This document shows, piece after piece, positions 39,828 to 50,894 of a DNA stretch of 64,000 nt; positions within the stretch are counted from its first letter, which is position 1; each line of letters opens with the position of its first letter. The notes under the pieces were generated by a model that searched no databases, was not told where the DNA came from, and saw only the letters and a program-made list of their open reading frames with translations. The DNA comes from Mycobacterium szulgai (GTDB lineage Bacteria; Actinomycetota; Actinomycetes; Mycobacteriales; Mycobacteriaceae): contig NZ_LQPW01000107.1 of NCBI RefSeq assembly GCF_002116635.1, positions 1-64,000 on the forward strand. The letters run 5' to 3'. The position numbers were made by a program, and so were the translations under genes.

Positions 39828-39833
39828 TGTCAA
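39828..39833 (-). promoter_or_regulatory. Candidate -35 element upstream of ftsZ
   Basis: Reading leftward, TTGACA occurs about 90 bases before the ftsZ ATG, followed by two TAACTC repeats and TATGGT at a shorter than ideal spacing. M. tuberculosis ftsZ is known to have several promoters in this interval. The exact start point here is inference. Confidence 0.35.
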
Positions 39834-39953
39834 GTAGTTCCGCGTAACCAGAACCGTATGGGTATGACGCGGACTTAACGCGCAGGCGCGCCGACGCGCC
39901 GCGGGCATTTTTTTCGCGCCTAGCGCCGAGCGTCACGCCAGCGTGGCATCCGG

Positions 39954-39985
39954 CGCTGAGCGTCACGCTGGCGTGACGCTCAGCG
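39954..39985. repeat. Strong palindrome between ftsQ and ftsZ
   Basis: CGCTGAGCGTCACGC (39954-39968) is perfectly complementary to GCGTGACGCTCAGCG (39971-39985) with a 2-base loop. A partial copy (GAGCGTCACGCCAGCGTGG) lies at about 39929-39947. It sits 6 bp after the ftsQ stop, so it could end or stabilise the upstream transcript. It lacks a T-run and may instead be a dispersed mycobacterial palindrome. Confidence 0.7.
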
Positions 39986-39991
39986 ATATCG

Positions 39992-40951
39992 TCACTTGAC
40001 GGTCGGCAGGTCGGGACTGGACACGTCGTAAGTCCGGCCCGGCTGGGTCAACAGCGCCGCCAGCTTCTCGGCTTTCTCCTCGGCGCGGTCGGTGCTCCCC
40101 CAGATCACCACCCGGCCGTCAGACAACGTCAAAGTGATCGAGGACACCGAAGGGGCCGCGATCCTGCCCACTTGCCCTAACACCTCCGGACGCAGCGCGG
40201 TCAGCACTTGCAGCGCGGCCAGGGTCGGCGGATCGGTCGGCCCGGGATTTTCGACGTCTATGTAGGGCAGCCCCGGTGGCGGCGGATCGGTCGCGAAGTC
40301 GACGCCGTCGCGATCAAATAGGTGTGGTCCATCGGGAAAGTCCTTGACCACCACCGGAACTCGCTCCACGATGGTGATCCGCAAGGCCGACGGGTACTGC
40401 CGCTGAACCCGTGCGCTGGCAACTCGGCGGATCGCGGCCACCCGGTCGGCGACCTGGTCGGTGTTGATCTGCAATAGCGGCGTGCCCGGCCGCACCTGAG
40501 CCGCGTCGAGGATCTCCTCGCGGCTTACCGCGCCGATCCCGGTGACGACGATATTGCGTGCCGACATCACCGGCGTGAAATACAGGATCAGCGCCAGGCC
40601 GACCCCGACGATGGCCAACACCACCGTCGCAAGCAGCATCTTCAAGCCGCGAACCACGCCCCGCGCAGTGTTCTTGGGAGGGTTTGCCCCGGCAGCGCTT
40701 AGCCCACGGGCACGTCGCTTGGCCTCGCGGCGCGCCTCCTCGATCGCGGTCGCACGAGCCTGCGCGGCGCGGCGTTCGGCACGTTCCCGTCGAGCGCGCC
40801 GCCGCGGCCCCTCGAATTCGTCCTCTTCCGGTTCCGGCTGTTCCGGGGCCTCCTGCGACTGAGCAGCGATGGGCTCGGTAGGACCTTCGGCTGCAACCTC
40901 GGCTCCTTGGTCCTCAGCCAAGCCTTGGCGGCCCTCGTTCGGCTCGCTCAC
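39992..40951 (-). CDS. ftsQ: Cell division protein FtsQ
   Basis: 319 residues, bitopic. A charged cytoplasmic N-terminus (about 1-95, rich in Glu and Arg) is followed by one membrane segment ([20 protein letters not shown], about 103-125). The periplasmic POTRA domain ([20 protein letters not shown] to [19 protein letters not shown]) and the beta domain follow. It joins the divisome and links FtsZ-side proteins to septal wall enzymes. The ATG overlaps the murC stop by four bases. The cytoplasmic tail is longer than in E. coli, as usual in mycobacteria. Confidence 0.96.
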   Translation of the reverse strand: MSEPNEGRQGLAEDQGAEVAAEGPTEPIAAQSQEAPEQPEPEEDEFEGPRRRARRERAERRAAQARATAIEEARREAKRRARGLSAAGANPPKNTARGVVRGLKMLLATVVLAIVGVGLALILYFTPVMSARNIVVTGIGAVSREEILDAAQVRPGTPLLQINTDQVADRVAAIRRVASARVQRQYPSALRITIVERVPVVVKDFPDGPHLFDRDGVDFATDPPPPGLPYIDVENPGPTDPPTLAALQVLTALRPEVLGQVGRIAAPSVSSITLTLSDGRVVIWGSTDRAEEKAEKLAALLTQPGRTYDVSSPDLPTVK

Positions 40952-42426
40952 TGCACGACTCCCGGACGACCCGGCGTACTGCGGTTGGCGCGCGCCCGCA
41001 GTGCGGTCACAATCTCCGGACCCAGCAGGGTCACGTCGCCGGCGCCCATCGTCACGATGACGTCACCAGGGCCGGCGGCTTCAGCCACTTCCTCGGCGAC
41101 CGCGGAGAAATCCGGCATATAGCGCACCGGAACGCTTACGTGCTCAGCGACGCTGGCGCCACTGACACCGGCCAGCGGCTGTTCGCGCGCGCCATAGACG
41201 TCCAATACGAACACTTCATCCGCGGCATCCAGGGCCTGACCGAACTCGGCGGCGAAAGACTTTGTCCGCGAATACAAATGGGGTTGAAACACCACCAGCG
41301 ACCGACCGGCATGTGGCTTCGGGCCTTGCTCGAGCACCTGGCGCACCGCGGCCAGGGTGGCGCCGATCTCAGTCGGGTGGTGGGCGTAGTCGTCGAACAC
41401 CCGCACCGAGGCGTCGCCGACTCCCGAGGTACCGACCAGTTCGAACCGGCGCCGCACACCCTCGAAGCTGGCCAGACCGTCGAGCACCTCGTCGGCCGGG
41501 GCGCCGATGTCGATGGCCGCCAGCAGCGCACCCAACGCATTGAGCGCCATGTGCCGACCCGGTATCAAGAGCCGCATCACCCGCGGCTGGGTTTCACCGG
41601 CCAGCCGGATGTGGGCAACCGCTTCAGTACCCTGCTGCTCCCAGGACAGCAAAGTGCCGGCCAGGTTCGCACCGGCAGAGCCGTAGCGCAGCACCCGGAT
41701 GCCCAGTTCGTCGGTGCGCTGGGCCAGCGCTGCCGCGCCGGGGTCGTCGGTACACACCACTAGCGCACCGCCGGGCGCGAGGCGCTCGACGAAGGAGTCG
41801 AACACGCCGACGTATGCCTCGGTACTGCCGTAGAAGTCCAGATGATCGGACTCGATGTTGGTGACAACGGCGACGTCGGGGGTGTATTCCAGCAGCGAGC
41901 CGTCGCTTTCGTCGGCTTCGGCGATGAAATATTCGCCGCTGCCGTGGTGAGCGTTGGTTGCGGCCTCCCCCAGCTCCCCGCCGACGGCGAAGGACGGATC
42001 CCGCCCGCAGTGCTGCAGCGCAACGATGAGCATCGAGGTCGTGGTGGTCTTGCCGTGCGTGCCGGTGACCATCAAGGTGGTGCGCCCGGCCATCAGCTTG
42101 GCCAGCACCACTGGTCGCAGTATCACCGGGATGCCGCGACGGCGGGCTTCGACCAGCTCGGGGTTGGTTTTGGGAATGGCGGCATGGGTGGTGATGACGG
42201 CTGTGACACCACCGGGCAGCAGGTCCAGCGACGACGCGTCGTGGCCGATCCGGATCTCCGCACCGCGCGCTCGCAACGCGTGCACACCACGCGATTCCTT
42301 GGCGTCCGAACCCGACACCAGCCCGCCGCGATCCAGCAGGATGCGGGCGATGCCCGACATGCCGGCCCCGCCGATGCCCACCATGTGCACCCGCTGCAGT
42401 TCGGGCGGTAGTTGTTCGGCGGTCAT
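40948..42426 (-). CDS. murC: UDP-MurNAc-L-alanine ligase MurC
   Basis: 492 residues. The N-terminal Rossmann part has [19 protein letters not shown]. The central ATPase domain carries the P-loop [14 protein letters not shown], then [10 protein letters not shown] and [13 protein letters not shown]. The C-terminal domain includes [12 protein letters not shown] and [11 protein letters not shown], all typical of MurC. It adds L-Ala to UDP-MurNAc in the cytoplasm. Start overlaps murG's stop and its own stop overlaps ftsQ (both ATGA), so it is tightly coupled in the operon. Confidence 0.98.
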   Translation of the reverse strand: MTAEQLPPELQRVHMVGIGGAGMSGIARILLDRGGLVSGSDAKESRGVHALRARGAEIRIGHDASSLDLLPGGVTAVITTHAAIPKTNPELVEARRRGIPVILRPVVLAKLMAGRTTLMVTGTHGKTTTTSMLIVALQHCGRDPSFAVGGELGEAATNAHHGSGEYFIAEADESDGSLLEYTPDVAVVTNIESDHLDFYGSTEAYVGVFDSFVERLAPGGALVVCTDDPGAAALAQRTDELGIRVLRYGSAGANLAGTLLSWEQQGTEAVAHIRLAGETQPRVMRLLIPGRHMALNALGALLAAIDIGAPADEVLDGLASFEGVRRRFELVGTSGVGDASVRVFDDYAHHPTEIGATLAAVRQVLEQGPKPHAGRSLVVFQPHLYSRTKSFAAEFGQALDAADEVFVLDVYGAREQPLAGVSGASVAEHVSVPVRYMPDFSAVAEEVAEAAGPGDVIVTMGAGDVTLLGPEIVTALRARANRSTPGRPGVVQ

Positions 42427-43598
42427 CGGCGCCCTCCCACCGTGCGCGCGATTTCCAGCGCCGCCTGTGCCACATGCTGTGCCGCATCCCGATGCCCGAC
42501 CTGTGCGGCGGCGGCCGTCATTGCCGCCAGTCGAGGCGGATCGGTGAGCAGCCCGGCTACCTGCTGAGTTACCAACTCCGGTGTCAGGGCGGCGTCGGCC
42601 ACCACCATGCCACCACCGGCGTTGACCACCGGCAGGGCGTTGAGCCGCTGCTCACCGTTGCCGATCGGCAGCGGAACATAGATCGCCGGCAAGCCCACGG
42701 CCGACACCTCGGCCACCGTCATCGCTCCGGAGCGGCAGATCACCATGTCGGCGGCGGCGTAGGCCAGGTCCATCCGGTCCAGGTAAGGCACCGCGACGTA
42801 CGGCGGGTCACCAGGGCCGGGAGTGCGCAGCTCGAGGATGTTCTTGGGGCCATGGGCGTGCAGCACGGATACGCCCGCGGCGGCCAGGCCTGCGGCGGCG
42901 CCCGCTACCGCCCGATTGAGCGAGACCGCACCCTGCGAGCCGCCGAACACCAGCAATACCCGCGCGTCCGGGTCGAACCCGAAGTGGGCCCGGGCTTGGG
43001 CGCGCAGTGTCGCGCGGTCCAGCGATGTGATCGCCGCGCGGACCGGCACCCCGACCACCTCGGCGCGCCGCAGCCCGGAACCCGGTACCGCCGAAAGCAC
43101 CCGATCGGCGGTGCGGGCGCCGACCCGGTTGGCCAGCCCGGCCCGGGCGTTGGCTTCGTGGATCACCACTGGAATGCGGCGCCGTCGGCCGAACCCGCGG
43201 GCCGCCAGATAGGCCGGTAGGGCCACATATCCGCCGAATCCGATGATCACGTCGGCGTCGACGGTGTCCAGCACCGCCCGGGTTTCCCGGACGGCGCGCC
43301 AGACTCGTGGTGGCAGCCGGGCCAGATCACCGCTGGGTTTACGCGGTAACGGGACCGGGGTGATCAACTCGAGTTGGTAGCCCCGCTCGGGCACCAGCCG
43401 GGTCTCCAGCCCGCGTGCGGTGCCCAGCGCAGTGATCCGCACCTGCGGATCCAGAGCGGTCAAGGCGTCGGCGACGGCCATTGCCGGCTCCACATGGCCG
43501 GCGGTGCCCCCACCGGCGAGCACAACCGACAACGCGATACCGGCGGGCCGGGGACTTGCCCCCTGCCCGCCGGCCGGCTCATTGACGGTGTCGTTCAC
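42423..43598 (-). CDS. murG: Lipid II synthase MurG
   Basis: 391 residues, GT-B fold, peripheral on the inner face of the membrane. Conserved parts: [20 protein letters not shown] (G-loop 1), [48 protein letters not shown] (G-loop 2) and the donor-binding [24 protein letters not shown]. It transfers GlcNAc from UDP-GlcNAc to lipid I, making lipid II. The ATG overlaps the ftsW stop, and its stop overlaps murC. A Pro/Gly-rich N-terminal extension of about 20 residues precedes the first strand. Confidence 0.98.
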   Translation of the reverse strand: MNDTVNEPAGGQGASPRPAGIALSVVLAGGGTAGHVEPAMAVADALTALDPQVRITALGTARGLETRLVPERGYQLELITPVPLPRKPSGDLARLPPRVWRAVRETRAVLDTVDADVIIGFGGYVALPAYLAARGFGRRRRIPVVIHEANARAGLANRVGARTADRVLSAVPGSGLRRAEVVGVPVRAAITSLDRATLRAQARAHFGFDPDARVLLVFGGSQGAVSLNRAVAGAAAGLAAAGVSVLHAHGPKNILELRTPGPGDPPYVAVPYLDRMDLAYAAADMVICRSGAMTVAEVSAVGLPAIYVPLPIGNGEQRLNALPVVNAGGGMVVADAALTPELVTQQVAGLLTDPPRLAAMTAAAAQVGHRDAAQHVAQAALEIARTVGGRR

Positions 43599-45250
43599 CC
43601 GTAACGTTGACCTTCCAGTGCGCGAACGCGCCGTGTTTGACGCTGACCGGCCGCCTCGCTACTGCGGCGCTGGCCAGATCCATGATGCACTGACCGCCGT
43701 GCCGTGCGATCAGCCGTTCGGGGAAATGCCGGTCGCGGGGGCTTCTTCAGCTGCCGTGGAGCCTGCCGAGGGGCTTGCCGGGGAGCCTTGCGGTCGACCG
43801 GCTGCTTGCCCGATTGTGGGCGTTTGCGGTCGCGGAACGCCTCGATCCGCGACGGGACGTACGGTTCGGGTAGCGGCAACCGCAGCAACCGGTTCACCCT
43901 GTCGTCGCGTCCGGCCCGCAGCGCGGCCACCGCTTCGGGTTCGTGCCGCGCGGCGCTGGCGATAATGCCGATCTGGGTAAGTGTTGCCGCAGTGGAGGTT
44001 CCACCGGCCGAGATCAACGGCAACTGCAAGCCAGTGACGGGCAGTAGGCCGATGACGTAGCCGATGTTGATGAACGCCTGCCCCAGTACCCACAGCGTGG
44101 TGGTGGCCGTCAGCAGCCGCAGGAACGGGTCGGCCGAGCGGCGCGCGATCCGCATACCCGTGTAGGCGAACAACCCGAACAGTCCGAGCAGCCCGAGTGC
44201 GCCGATCATGCCCAGCTCCTCGCCGATGATGGCGAAGATGAAGTCGTTGTGAGCGTTGGGCAGGTAGTTCCATTTGGCGACGCCCTGGCCCAGCCCGTCG
44301 CCGAAGATTCCGCCGTGGGCAAGTGCGTACTTTGCCTGCCGGGCCTGGTAGCCGGAGTCCATCGGGTCGTCTTCGGGGTTCAGCCAGGACCGCACCCGGT
44401 CGGATCGGTAACCCGCGGACACCGCAAGGATCGCTGCGGAGACTACGACCGCGCCCAGCGAGGTGAGAAAGACGCGCAGCGGCAGGCCGGCGTACCAGAG
44501 CAGGCCCAGCAAGATGATGCCCAGCGACACCGTCTGCCCGAGGTCGGGCTGCGCCACGATCAGCGCCAGCGCCACGACGGCCGCCGGCACCAGCGGAATC
44601 AGCATCTCGCGCAGCGAGGCCCGCTCCATCCGCCGGGCCGCCAGCAGGTGTGCGCCCCAGATCGCGAACGCCATCTTGGTCAGCTCGGAGGGCTGCATGG
44701 AGAAGCCCGCGACCACGAACCAGCCGCGAGAACCGTTGGCCTCCTTGCCGATTCCGGGAACCAGCACCAGCACCAGCAACACGATGGTGATGGCAAAGCC
44801 GGAGAAAGCGATGCGTCGCATGAACCGGACCGACATCCGCAACGAGACATAGCAGCCGATCAGCCCGACGACGGTCCACAGCACCTGCTTGCCGAAAATC
44901 ACCCACGCCGATCCGTCGTCGTCGTAGGACCGCACCCCCGACGCCGACAGCACCATGATCAGACCCAGCGTGGTCAGCAGCGCGGCGACGGCGATGATCA
45001 GGTGAAACGACGTCATGGGCCGGCCGAGCCAGGCGCCGAAGCGAGTGCGTGGCCCGTCGAATTTCGGCTGGGCCTTTGCTTCGGCGGGACCGGCCGCTTC
45101 GGTGGGCGCCGGCGGCTCAGCCGGGGCCTCGGCCACCTCGTCCTGCTCGGGGTCGCCGTCGCTGCTGGCCCCGCTCATGGCCTGATCCCCCTTGCCCCGG
45201 CGTAACAGCCGGGTCAGTGCGCTAGCCACCCGCCTACCGAACCGCGGCAC
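43595..45250 (-). CDS. ftsW: FtsW septal peptidoglycan polymerase (SEDS)
   Basis: 551 residues, about ten membrane segments starting near residue 80 ([24 protein letters not shown]). SEDS motifs include [60 protein letters not shown] and [13 protein letters not shown]. It polymerises lipid II at the septum with its partner PbpB. The long cytoplasmic N-terminus (acidic) and C-terminus (basic, Pro/Arg-rich) bind other divisome proteins in mycobacteria. The chosen start overlaps the end of murD by 17 bp; internal starts up to about residue 25 are possible. Confidence 0.97.
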   Translation of the reverse strand: MPRFGRRVASALTRLLRRGKGDQAMSGASSDGDPEQDEVAEAPAEPPAPTEAAGPAEAKAQPKFDGPRTRFGAWLGRPMTSFHLIIAVAALLTTLGLIMVLSASGVRSYDDDGSAWVIFGKQVLWTVVGLIGCYVSLRMSVRFMRRIAFSGFAITIVLLVLVLVPGIGKEANGSRGWFVVAGFSMQPSELTKMAFAIWGAHLLAARRMERASLREMLIPLVPAAVVALALIVAQPDLGQTVSLGIILLGLLWYAGLPLRVFLTSLGAVVVSAAILAVSAGYRSDRVRSWLNPEDDPMDSGYQARQAKYALAHGGIFGDGLGQGVAKWNYLPNAHNDFIFAIIGEELGMIGALGLLGLFGLFAYTGMRIARRSADPFLRLLTATTTLWVLGQAFINIGYVIGLLPVTGLQLPLISAGGTSTAATLTQIGIIASAARHEPEAVAALRAGRDDRVNRLLRLPLPEPYVPSRIEAFRDRKRPQSGKQPVDRKAPRQAPRQAPRQLKKPPRPAFPRTADRTARRSVHHGSGQRRSSEAAGQRQTRRVRALEGQRYG

Positions 45251-46715
45251 GCACGGCGGCGGCGAACGCGTCGCCCCGGTCGGCGTAGCCGGTGAACTGG
45301 TCGAACGATGCGCCGGCCGGTGCCAGTAGCACGGTGTCGCCGGGCTTGGCCAGCTGGCGGGCAGCGGCCACCGCCGCTTCCATCACGCGAGTGCCGATGG
45401 TTTCCCCGGCGTTATCATCTCGAGTCACATTAGTAACAGGAACCTCAGCAGTCGCATGCATCCCAACATCCTCGCCTGTCACAACCTGGACGACGGGGAC
45501 ATCGGGGGCGTGTCGCGATAACGCCTCGGCAACCTCTGCTCGGTCCTGACCGATCAGAACGGCTCCGACCAGATGAGACGCGATCCGGGCCACCTCTGCG
45601 TCCAAAGAGGCACCCTTGAGCAGACCACCGGCCACCCACACCACCCGCGGGTAAGCCAGCACAGATGCCTCGGCGGCGTGCGGGTTGGTGGCCTTGGAGT
45701 CGTCGACGTACGCGATGCCATCGGCAACGGTCACCACCTCGGCCCGGTGCCGACCGACCTGGAACGACGCGATCGCCGCCGCGATCGCGTCGGCGGATAC
45801 CCCAACCGACCGGGCCAGCGCCGCCGCGGCCAGGGCGTCGAGCACCCCGACCGGCCCGGGCACCGGTATCGAAGCGGCCGGCAACAGGGGCAGGTCGTTG
45901 GCGAAGGCACGGTCGACAAGGATGCCGTCGCGCACGCCGAGTTCGCCCGCACCCGGCTCGCCGAGCCGGAAACCGGCCCGCACCTGCGCCGGCGCGCTAT
46001 GCAGCAGTGCGGCCGCCCGCGCGTCGTCCAGCCCCGCCACCGCCACCCGGCCAGTGAGTACCCGGGCTTTGGCGGCGCTGTATTCAGCCATCGTGGGGTG
46101 CCAGTCCAGATGGTCTTCGGCGATGTTGAGCACCGCTCCGGCCTCCGGACGCAGCGACGGCGCCCAGAACAGCTGGAAGCTGGACAATTCCACGGCGAAC
46201 AGGTCTACGGGCTCGGCGAGCACCTCCAGCACGGGATTGCCGATGTTGCCGCACAGCGCGCTGCGCAGGCCCCCCGCGGTAAACATCGCATGCAGCATCG
46301 ACGTCGTGGTGGTCTTGCCGTTGGTGCCGGTCACGACCACCCAGCGACGCGGCGGCCCATAACTGCCCGCCGCGTCCAGCCGCCACGCCAGCTCGACGTC
46401 GCCCCAGATGGGCACGTCGGCCGCCGCTGCCGCTGCCAGTACGGGCGCTTCGGGACGAAAGCCGGGACTCGTGACGACCAGCGCGTAGTCGGCGATCTGC
46501 TGGATCGCCGACGAGGTGTCGGCCGTCGCCACGCCGCGTTCGGCATAGGGCTGCAGCATGGCCGGGTCGTCGTCGCACAGGGTGGGCGCCGCTCCGAAGC
46601 GGGTCAGCGCATCCAGCACCGCGCGCCCGGTCACCCGGGCACCGGCGATCAATACGGGCGCGCCCGCAGCCAGGGGGCCAAGCACGTCAGGCACCGATCG
46701 CGCCGAGCCACTCAC
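45234..46715 (-). CDS. murD: UDP-MurNAc-L-Ala-D-Glu ligase MurD
   Basis: 493 residues. The P-loop [19 protein letters not shown], followed by [10 protein letters not shown] and the C-terminal [17 protein letters not shown] and [14 protein letters not shown], are MurD-typical. It adds D-Glu to UDP-MurNAc-L-Ala in the cytoplasm. Start [15 protein letters not shown] matches the M. tuberculosis pattern and overlaps the murX gene by 29 bp, as the operon is very compact. The C-terminus overlaps the ftsW start. Confidence 0.98.
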   Translation of the reverse strand: MSGSARSVPDVLGPLAAGAPVLIAGARVTGRAVLDALTRFGAAPTLCDDDPAMLQPYAERGVATADTSSAIQQIADYALVVTSPGFRPEAPVLAAAAAADVPIWGDVELAWRLDAAGSYGPPRRWVVVTGTNGKTTTTSMLHAMFTAGGLRSALCGNIGNPVLEVLAEPVDLFAVELSSFQLFWAPSLRPEAGAVLNIAEDHLDWHPTMAEYSAAKARVLTGRVAVAGLDDARAAALLHSAPAQVRAGFRLGEPGAGELGVRDGILVDRAFANDLPLLPAASIPVPGPVGVLDALAAAALARSVGVSADAIAAAIASFQVGRHRAEVVTVADGIAYVDDSKATNPHAAEASVLAYPRVVWVAGGLLKGASLDAEVARIASHLVGAVLIGQDRAEVAEALSRHAPDVPVVQVVTGEDVGMHATAEVPVTNVTRDDNAGETIGTRVMEAAVAAARQLAKPGDTVLLAPAGASFDQFTGYADRGDAFAAAVRAAVR

Positions 46716-47766
46716 CGTAGAACAGGGCTACACCAAGACCGCAGGTGATCGCAGTGAGCAGCCAGAACCGGATGATCACCGTTGTCTCTGCCCAGCCACT
46801 CAACTCGAAATGGTGATGAAAGGGCGCCATCCGGAACACCCGGCGGCCGGTGGTGCGGAAGGTCAGGATCTGCAAGACCACCGAGGTGACTTCGGCGACG
46901 AACAGCGAACCCAGCACCACCGCGAGGATTTCGGTGCGACTGGTGACCGACAACCCCGCGATGATGCCGCCCAGCGCCAGCGAGCCGGTGTCGCCCATGA
47001 AGATCTTGGCGGGTGCGGCATTCCACCACAGAAAGCCGATGCAGGCGCCGGCGGTTGCGGCCGCGATGAGCGCCAGGTCCAGGGGATCGCGCACGTTGTA
47101 GCAGCCCAGGCCGGGCGCGGTGACGCACGCGTTGCGGTATTGCCAGAACGTGATCAGCACGTAGGCGGCGGTAACCATCGCCATGCAGCCCGCGGCCAGC
47201 CCGTCCAGACCGTCGGTGAAGTTGACCGCGTTGGACCAGGCGCTGACGACGACCACACAGAACAGCACAAACAACGCGGGAGCCAGTGTGACGGTGGCGA
47301 TTTCACGCACATAGGACAGATCCGCGCTGCCCGGCGTCAACCCGGCGGGATTGCGAAACTGCAGCACCAGCACCCCGAACAGCACGGCCGCGGTGATCTG
47401 CCCGATCGTCTTGGCCGTCTTGTTCAGGCCGAGGTTGCGCGACCGGCGGATCTTGATCAGGTCGTCGATGAATCCGACGCCGCCCAGCGCGGTGGCCAGG
47501 CCCAGTACCAGCAATCCAGAGGCGGATATGCCTTCTCCGTCGAACGCCAACCCCGCCAGGTGGGTGCCTAAATAACCGGCCCAGATGCCGGCGAGAATCG
47601 CCACGCCGCCCATCGAGGGGGTGCCGCGCTTGGTGTGGTGGCTGGGTGGACCGTCCTCGCGGATCTGGTGGCCGAATCCCTGCTTGGTGAACAACCGGAT
47701 CAGCGCCGGGGTCGCCAGGATGGACACAGTCACCGCGATGGCGACAGCGATCAGGATCTGTCTCAT
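46687..47766 (-). CDS. murX: Phospho-MurNAc-pentapeptide translocase MurX (MraY)
   Basis: 359 residues with about ten membrane segments. Catalytic cytoplasmic loops: [16 protein letters not shown], the Asp pair in [26 protein letters not shown], and the His cluster [10 protein letters not shown]. It makes lipid I from UDP-MurNAc-pentapeptide and decaprenyl phosphate and is the target of tunicamycin and capuramycin classes. The ATG overlaps the murF stop by four bases. Confidence 0.98.
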   Translation of the reverse strand: MRQILIAVAIAVTVSILATPALIRLFTKQGFGHQIREDGPPSHHTKRGTPSMGGVAILAGIWAGYLGTHLAGLAFDGEGISASGLLVLGLATALGGVGFIDDLIKIRRSRNLGLNKTAKTIGQITAAVLFGVLVLQFRNPAGLTPGSADLSYVREIATVTLAPALFVLFCVVVVSAWSNAVNFTDGLDGLAAGCMAMVTAAYVLITFWQYRNACVTAPGLGCYNVRDPLDLALIAAATAGACIGFLWWNAAPAKIFMGDTGSLALGGIIAGLSVTSRTEILAVVLGSLFVAEVTSVVLQILTFRTTGRRVFRMAPFHHHFELSGWAETTVIIRFWLLTAITCGLGVALFYGEWLGAIGA

Positions 47767-49265
47767 GTTGCGGCGCCCTCGCTGGCGAGCGCGTCGGCCA
47801 GCGCCCCCAACCCGACCGCGTTGGAGGCTTTGACCAAGACCACATCCCCGGGCTGGACCTCGGCCCGCAACAGCGCCAGGGCGGCGTCGGCGTCGGGGAC
47901 GCTGACGGCTCCCCTGTCATCTCCAGCCCCCCACGCCCCTTCCAGGACCGCAGCGTGGTGCATGGCGCTCATCGACCTCCCGGTTCCCACGACAACGAGT
48001 CGAGACACATCTAAGCGCACCGCGAGCCTGCCGATGCGATCATGCTCGGTTATCGCGTCGTCACCGAGTTCGCCCATCTCGCCCAGCACCGCCCAACTGC
48101 GCCGCTGCGCTTCGCCGTGGGCGATCCAGGCCAGCGCCTGCAGACCGGCGCGCATCGAGTCGGGGTTGGCGTTGTAGGCGTCGTCGATGATCGTCACGCC
48201 ATCGGGGCGGGTGGTCACCTGCATGCGGTGCCGCGACGTCGGGCCCGCCACGGCAAGGGCGTCCGCCACCTGTTGCAGCCCGGCGCCGCATTCCAGGGCG
48301 ACCGCAGCGGCGGTCAGTGCATTGCTGACTTGATGGTCGCCGTACACACCGAGCCGTATGTTCACCGCGTCACTGCCGGCGTGCATGGTGAACTGTGGCC
48401 GGGCCAGTTGGTCCAGCGACACCGGTCCGGCCCAGACGTCACCGCCCTCGCCGCGGCTGACCCGGACCACCCGGGCCGCGGTCACCTGGGCCATCGCGGC
48501 CACCGCTGGGTCGTCGGCGTTGAGGATGACCACACCCGATGACGGAACAGATTGCGGCAGTTCGGATTTGGTTTGCGCGATGACCTCCCGGGAGCCGAAC
48601 TCGCCCAGGTGCGCGGTGCCCACGTTGAGCACGACTCCGATCGACGGCGTCGCGATCTCGGCCAGCGCCGCGATATTGCCGGGATGGCGGGCCGACATCT
48701 CCAGAACCAGGTAGTCGGTGTCGCGTGTCGCGCGCAGCACAGTCCAGGGGTGGCCCAGCTCGTTGTTGAACGATCCGGGCGGGGCCACCACCTGACCCAG
48801 CGGCTGCAGCACCGCGGCCACCAGGTCCTTGGTCGACGTCTTGCCCGACGAGCCGGTGATTCCGATTATGGTCAGCCCGCCCGCCACCAATTCCGCGGCC
48901 ACCGCCCGGGCTAGCTTGGCCAGCGCGGCCAGCACCGCCGCACCCGATCCGTCGGCATCGTGCTCGAGCACACCGGAGAGCGCATCCCTGGCCGAACCTG
49001 GTTGCGGCGCAACGACTATCGCGGGAACACCGACCGGCCGCGCGGCCAGCACCGCAACCGCCCCCGCGGCCACCGCCGAGGCCGCGTGGTCGTGGCCGTC
49101 GGCGCGCGCGCCGGGCAACGCCAGGAACAGCCCGCCCGCACCCACCGCACGTGAGTCGAATTCCACGGTGCCGGTGACGTGGCGTTGCGCGGCATCTTCC
49201 GGCGAGATGTCGGCCAGCTGCCCCCCGACGATCTCGGCGATCTGGGCGACGGTCAGGTCGATCAT
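47763..49265 (-). CDS. murF: UDP-MurNAc-tripeptide D-Ala-D-Ala ligase MurF
   Basis: 500 residues from ATG 49265, which overlaps the murE stop (ATGA). An open frame runs much further upstream, but only as read-through across murE in a different frame. The P-loop [19 protein letters not shown], then [29 protein letters not shown] and [15 protein letters not shown] identify MurF. It completes the pentapeptide by adding D-Ala-D-Ala in the cytoplasm. Confidence 0.98.
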   Translation of the reverse strand: MIDLTVAQIAEIVGGQLADISPEDAAQRHVTGTVEFDSRAVGAGGLFLALPGARADGHDHAASAVAAGAVAVLAARPVGVPAIVVAPQPGSARDALSGVLEHDADGSGAAVLAALAKLARAVAAELVAGGLTIIGITGSSGKTSTKDLVAAVLQPLGQVVAPPGSFNNELGHPWTVLRATRDTDYLVLEMSARHPGNIAALAEIATPSIGVVLNVGTAHLGEFGSREVIAQTKSELPQSVPSSGVVILNADDPAVAAMAQVTAARVVRVSRGEGGDVWAGPVSLDQLARPQFTMHAGSDAVNIRLGVYGDHQVSNALTAAAVALECGAGLQQVADALAVAGPTSRHRMQVTTRPDGVTIIDDAYNANPDSMRAGLQALAWIAHGEAQRRSWAVLGEMGELGDDAITEHDRIGRLAVRLDVSRLVVVGTGRSMSAMHHAAVLEGAWGAGDDRGAVSVPDADAALALLRAEVQPGDVVLVKASNAVGLGALADALASEGAAT

Positions 49266-50830
49266 TCGCGGGCCTCCAGCGCCCGGGCGAGTTCGTCCCG
49301 GTCGTCGAACGGGCGCACCTGGTCGCCCGCCCGCTGACCCGTTTCGTGGCCTTTGCCGGCGATGAGTACCACGTCGCCCGGCCTCGCCCAGGCCACCGCT
49401 AGCCCGATCGCCTCGCGGCGGTCGCCGATCTCGACCACCTTCGCCCCGCCGCTTTCGGCACCGGCCAGGATTTCGCGACGGATGGCCGCGGGATCCTCGC
49501 TGCGCGGGTTGTCGTCGGTGACGACGACCAGATCGGCGAGTTCTGCCGCGATCTTGCCCATCTGGGCTCGCTTGCCCGGGTCGCGATCGCCGCCGGCGCC
49601 GAAAACCACCGCCAGCCGGCGGTCGGCGCCCAGCAAGGTGGTCAGCACCGCACGCAACGCTTCGGGCTTGTGGGCGTAATCGACAAGCGCCAAGAAATCC
49701 TGCCCGCGGTCGACCCGCTCGAGGCGCCCCGGTACCCGGATATCGCGAAGGCCAACCGCTGCCTGTTCGGGCGATATCCCGACCAAATCTAGAATGGCAA
49801 GCGCCACAAGACAATTGGCTATGTTGTAGCGCCCCGGCAACTGGATGCCGACCCGGTGCCGCACGCCGGCGGGGTCCACGACGCTGAATTCTTGTCCACC
49901 GGCGCCCAGCGGCGCGATGTCGGTGGCCCGCCAGTGAGCGGGCTGGTCTGCGGCGCTGACGGTGATCGCGTCGCCGGCTCGCGCGGCCATCGCGCGCCCG
50001 GCCTCGTCGTCGACGCATACCACCACTCGGCGGGCACGCAACGCCGAGCCCGGATCGAACAGCAGTGCCTTGGCCTCGAAGTAATCCGCCATCGTGTGGT
50101 GAAAGTCGAGATGGTCGCGCGACAGGTTGGTGAAGCCGCCGACCGCGAATTCGGTGCCGTCCACCCGACCCAGCGTCAGGGCGTGGCTGGACACCTCCAT
50201 GACCACCGTGTCCACCCCGCGTTCGGACATCGCCGCCAGCATCGCCTGCAGGGCGGGGGCCTCGGGAGTGGTGAGCGCGCTGGGAATATCGGCTCCGTCG
50301 ATGCGAACGCCGATCGTGCCGACCAGGCCGGCGACCCGGCCACCGGCGCGCAACCCGGCCTCGACCATATAAGTGGTGGTCGTCTTACCCGAGGTCCCGG
50401 TGATTCCGATCACCGTCACGCGCTCGGACGGATGTCCATACACGGTGGCCGCGAGAGCGCCCAGCACGGTTCGGGGCGCGGGATGCACCAGTACCGGCAC
50501 CGCGTCCGCGCGCGCACCCAGCTCGGCCACCCCGGCTGCGTCGGTGAGCACCGCGACGGCGCCACGGTCGATCGCTTCGCCGGCGTAGCGGGCGCCGTGA
50601 GTGGCCGAGCCGGCCAGGGCGGCGAACAAGTCTCCGGGCCGCACCGCCTGGGCGCGCAGCGTCATACCGGTGATCGGCACATCCGGAACGGTTGCGCGCG
50701 CGGCCGTGGTGTCGGCCAGGACCGCCCCCACCTGGTCTGCCAGCGTCACCAGCTGTACGCCCGCGCCGGGGTGGGGGCGCAGGTCAGCGGGGGTCGACTC
50801 CACGTCTGCCAGCACCTCCATCCAACTCAA
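49262..50830 (-). CDS. murE: UDP-MurNAc-L-Ala-D-Glu:meso-DAP ligase MurE
   Basis: 522 residues. The P-loop [40 protein letters not shown] with the carbamylated-Lys region, [11 protein letters not shown], and [17 protein letters not shown], whose DNPR motif marks meso-diaminopimelate rather than lysine specificity. Start at TTG 50830; ATG 50821 three codons later is nearly as good. It lies 64 bp after the cyclase/LuxR gene instead of after pbpB and neighbours as in M. tuberculosis, and overlaps murF by four bases. Confidence 0.97.
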   Translation of the reverse strand: MSWMEVLADVESTPADLRPHPGAGVQLVTLADQVGAVLADTTAARATVPDVPITGMTLRAQAVRPGDLFAALAGSATHGARYAGEAIDRGAVAVLTDAAGVAELGARADAVPVLVHPAPRTVLGALAATVYGHPSERVTVIGITGTSGKTTTTYMVEAGLRAGGRVAGLVGTIGVRIDGADIPSALTTPEAPALQAMLAAMSERGVDTVVMEVSSHALTLGRVDGTEFAVGGFTNLSRDHLDFHHTMADYFEAKALLFDPGSALRARRVVVCVDDEAGRAMAARAGDAITVSAADQPAHWRATDIAPLGAGGQEFSVVDPAGVRHRVGIQLPGRYNIANCLVALAILDLVGISPEQAAVGLRDIRVPGRLERVDRGQDFLALVDYAHKPEALRAVLTTLLGADRRLAVVFGAGGDRDPGKRAQMGKIAAELADLVVVTDDNPRSEDPAAIRREILAGAESGGAKVVEIGDRREAIGLAVAWARPGDVVLIAGKGHETGQRAGDQVRPFDDRDELARALEARE

Positions 50831-50894
50831 CCCGATCCGGCGCTGCCGCCATGATCGGCCCTGACACCCTACCTAGCCCGCGGGGGTGAGGCGT

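Noticed and set aside
43710..44906. Minus-strand frame of 398 residues inside ftsW
   Set aside because: Same strand but wrong frame; Arg-rich, and ftsW is clearly the real gene.
47763..50018. Apparent 751-residue murF fusion
   Set aside because: The extra N-terminal part is low-complexity read-through opposite the real murE frame; the murF ATG at 49265 overlaps the murE stop.
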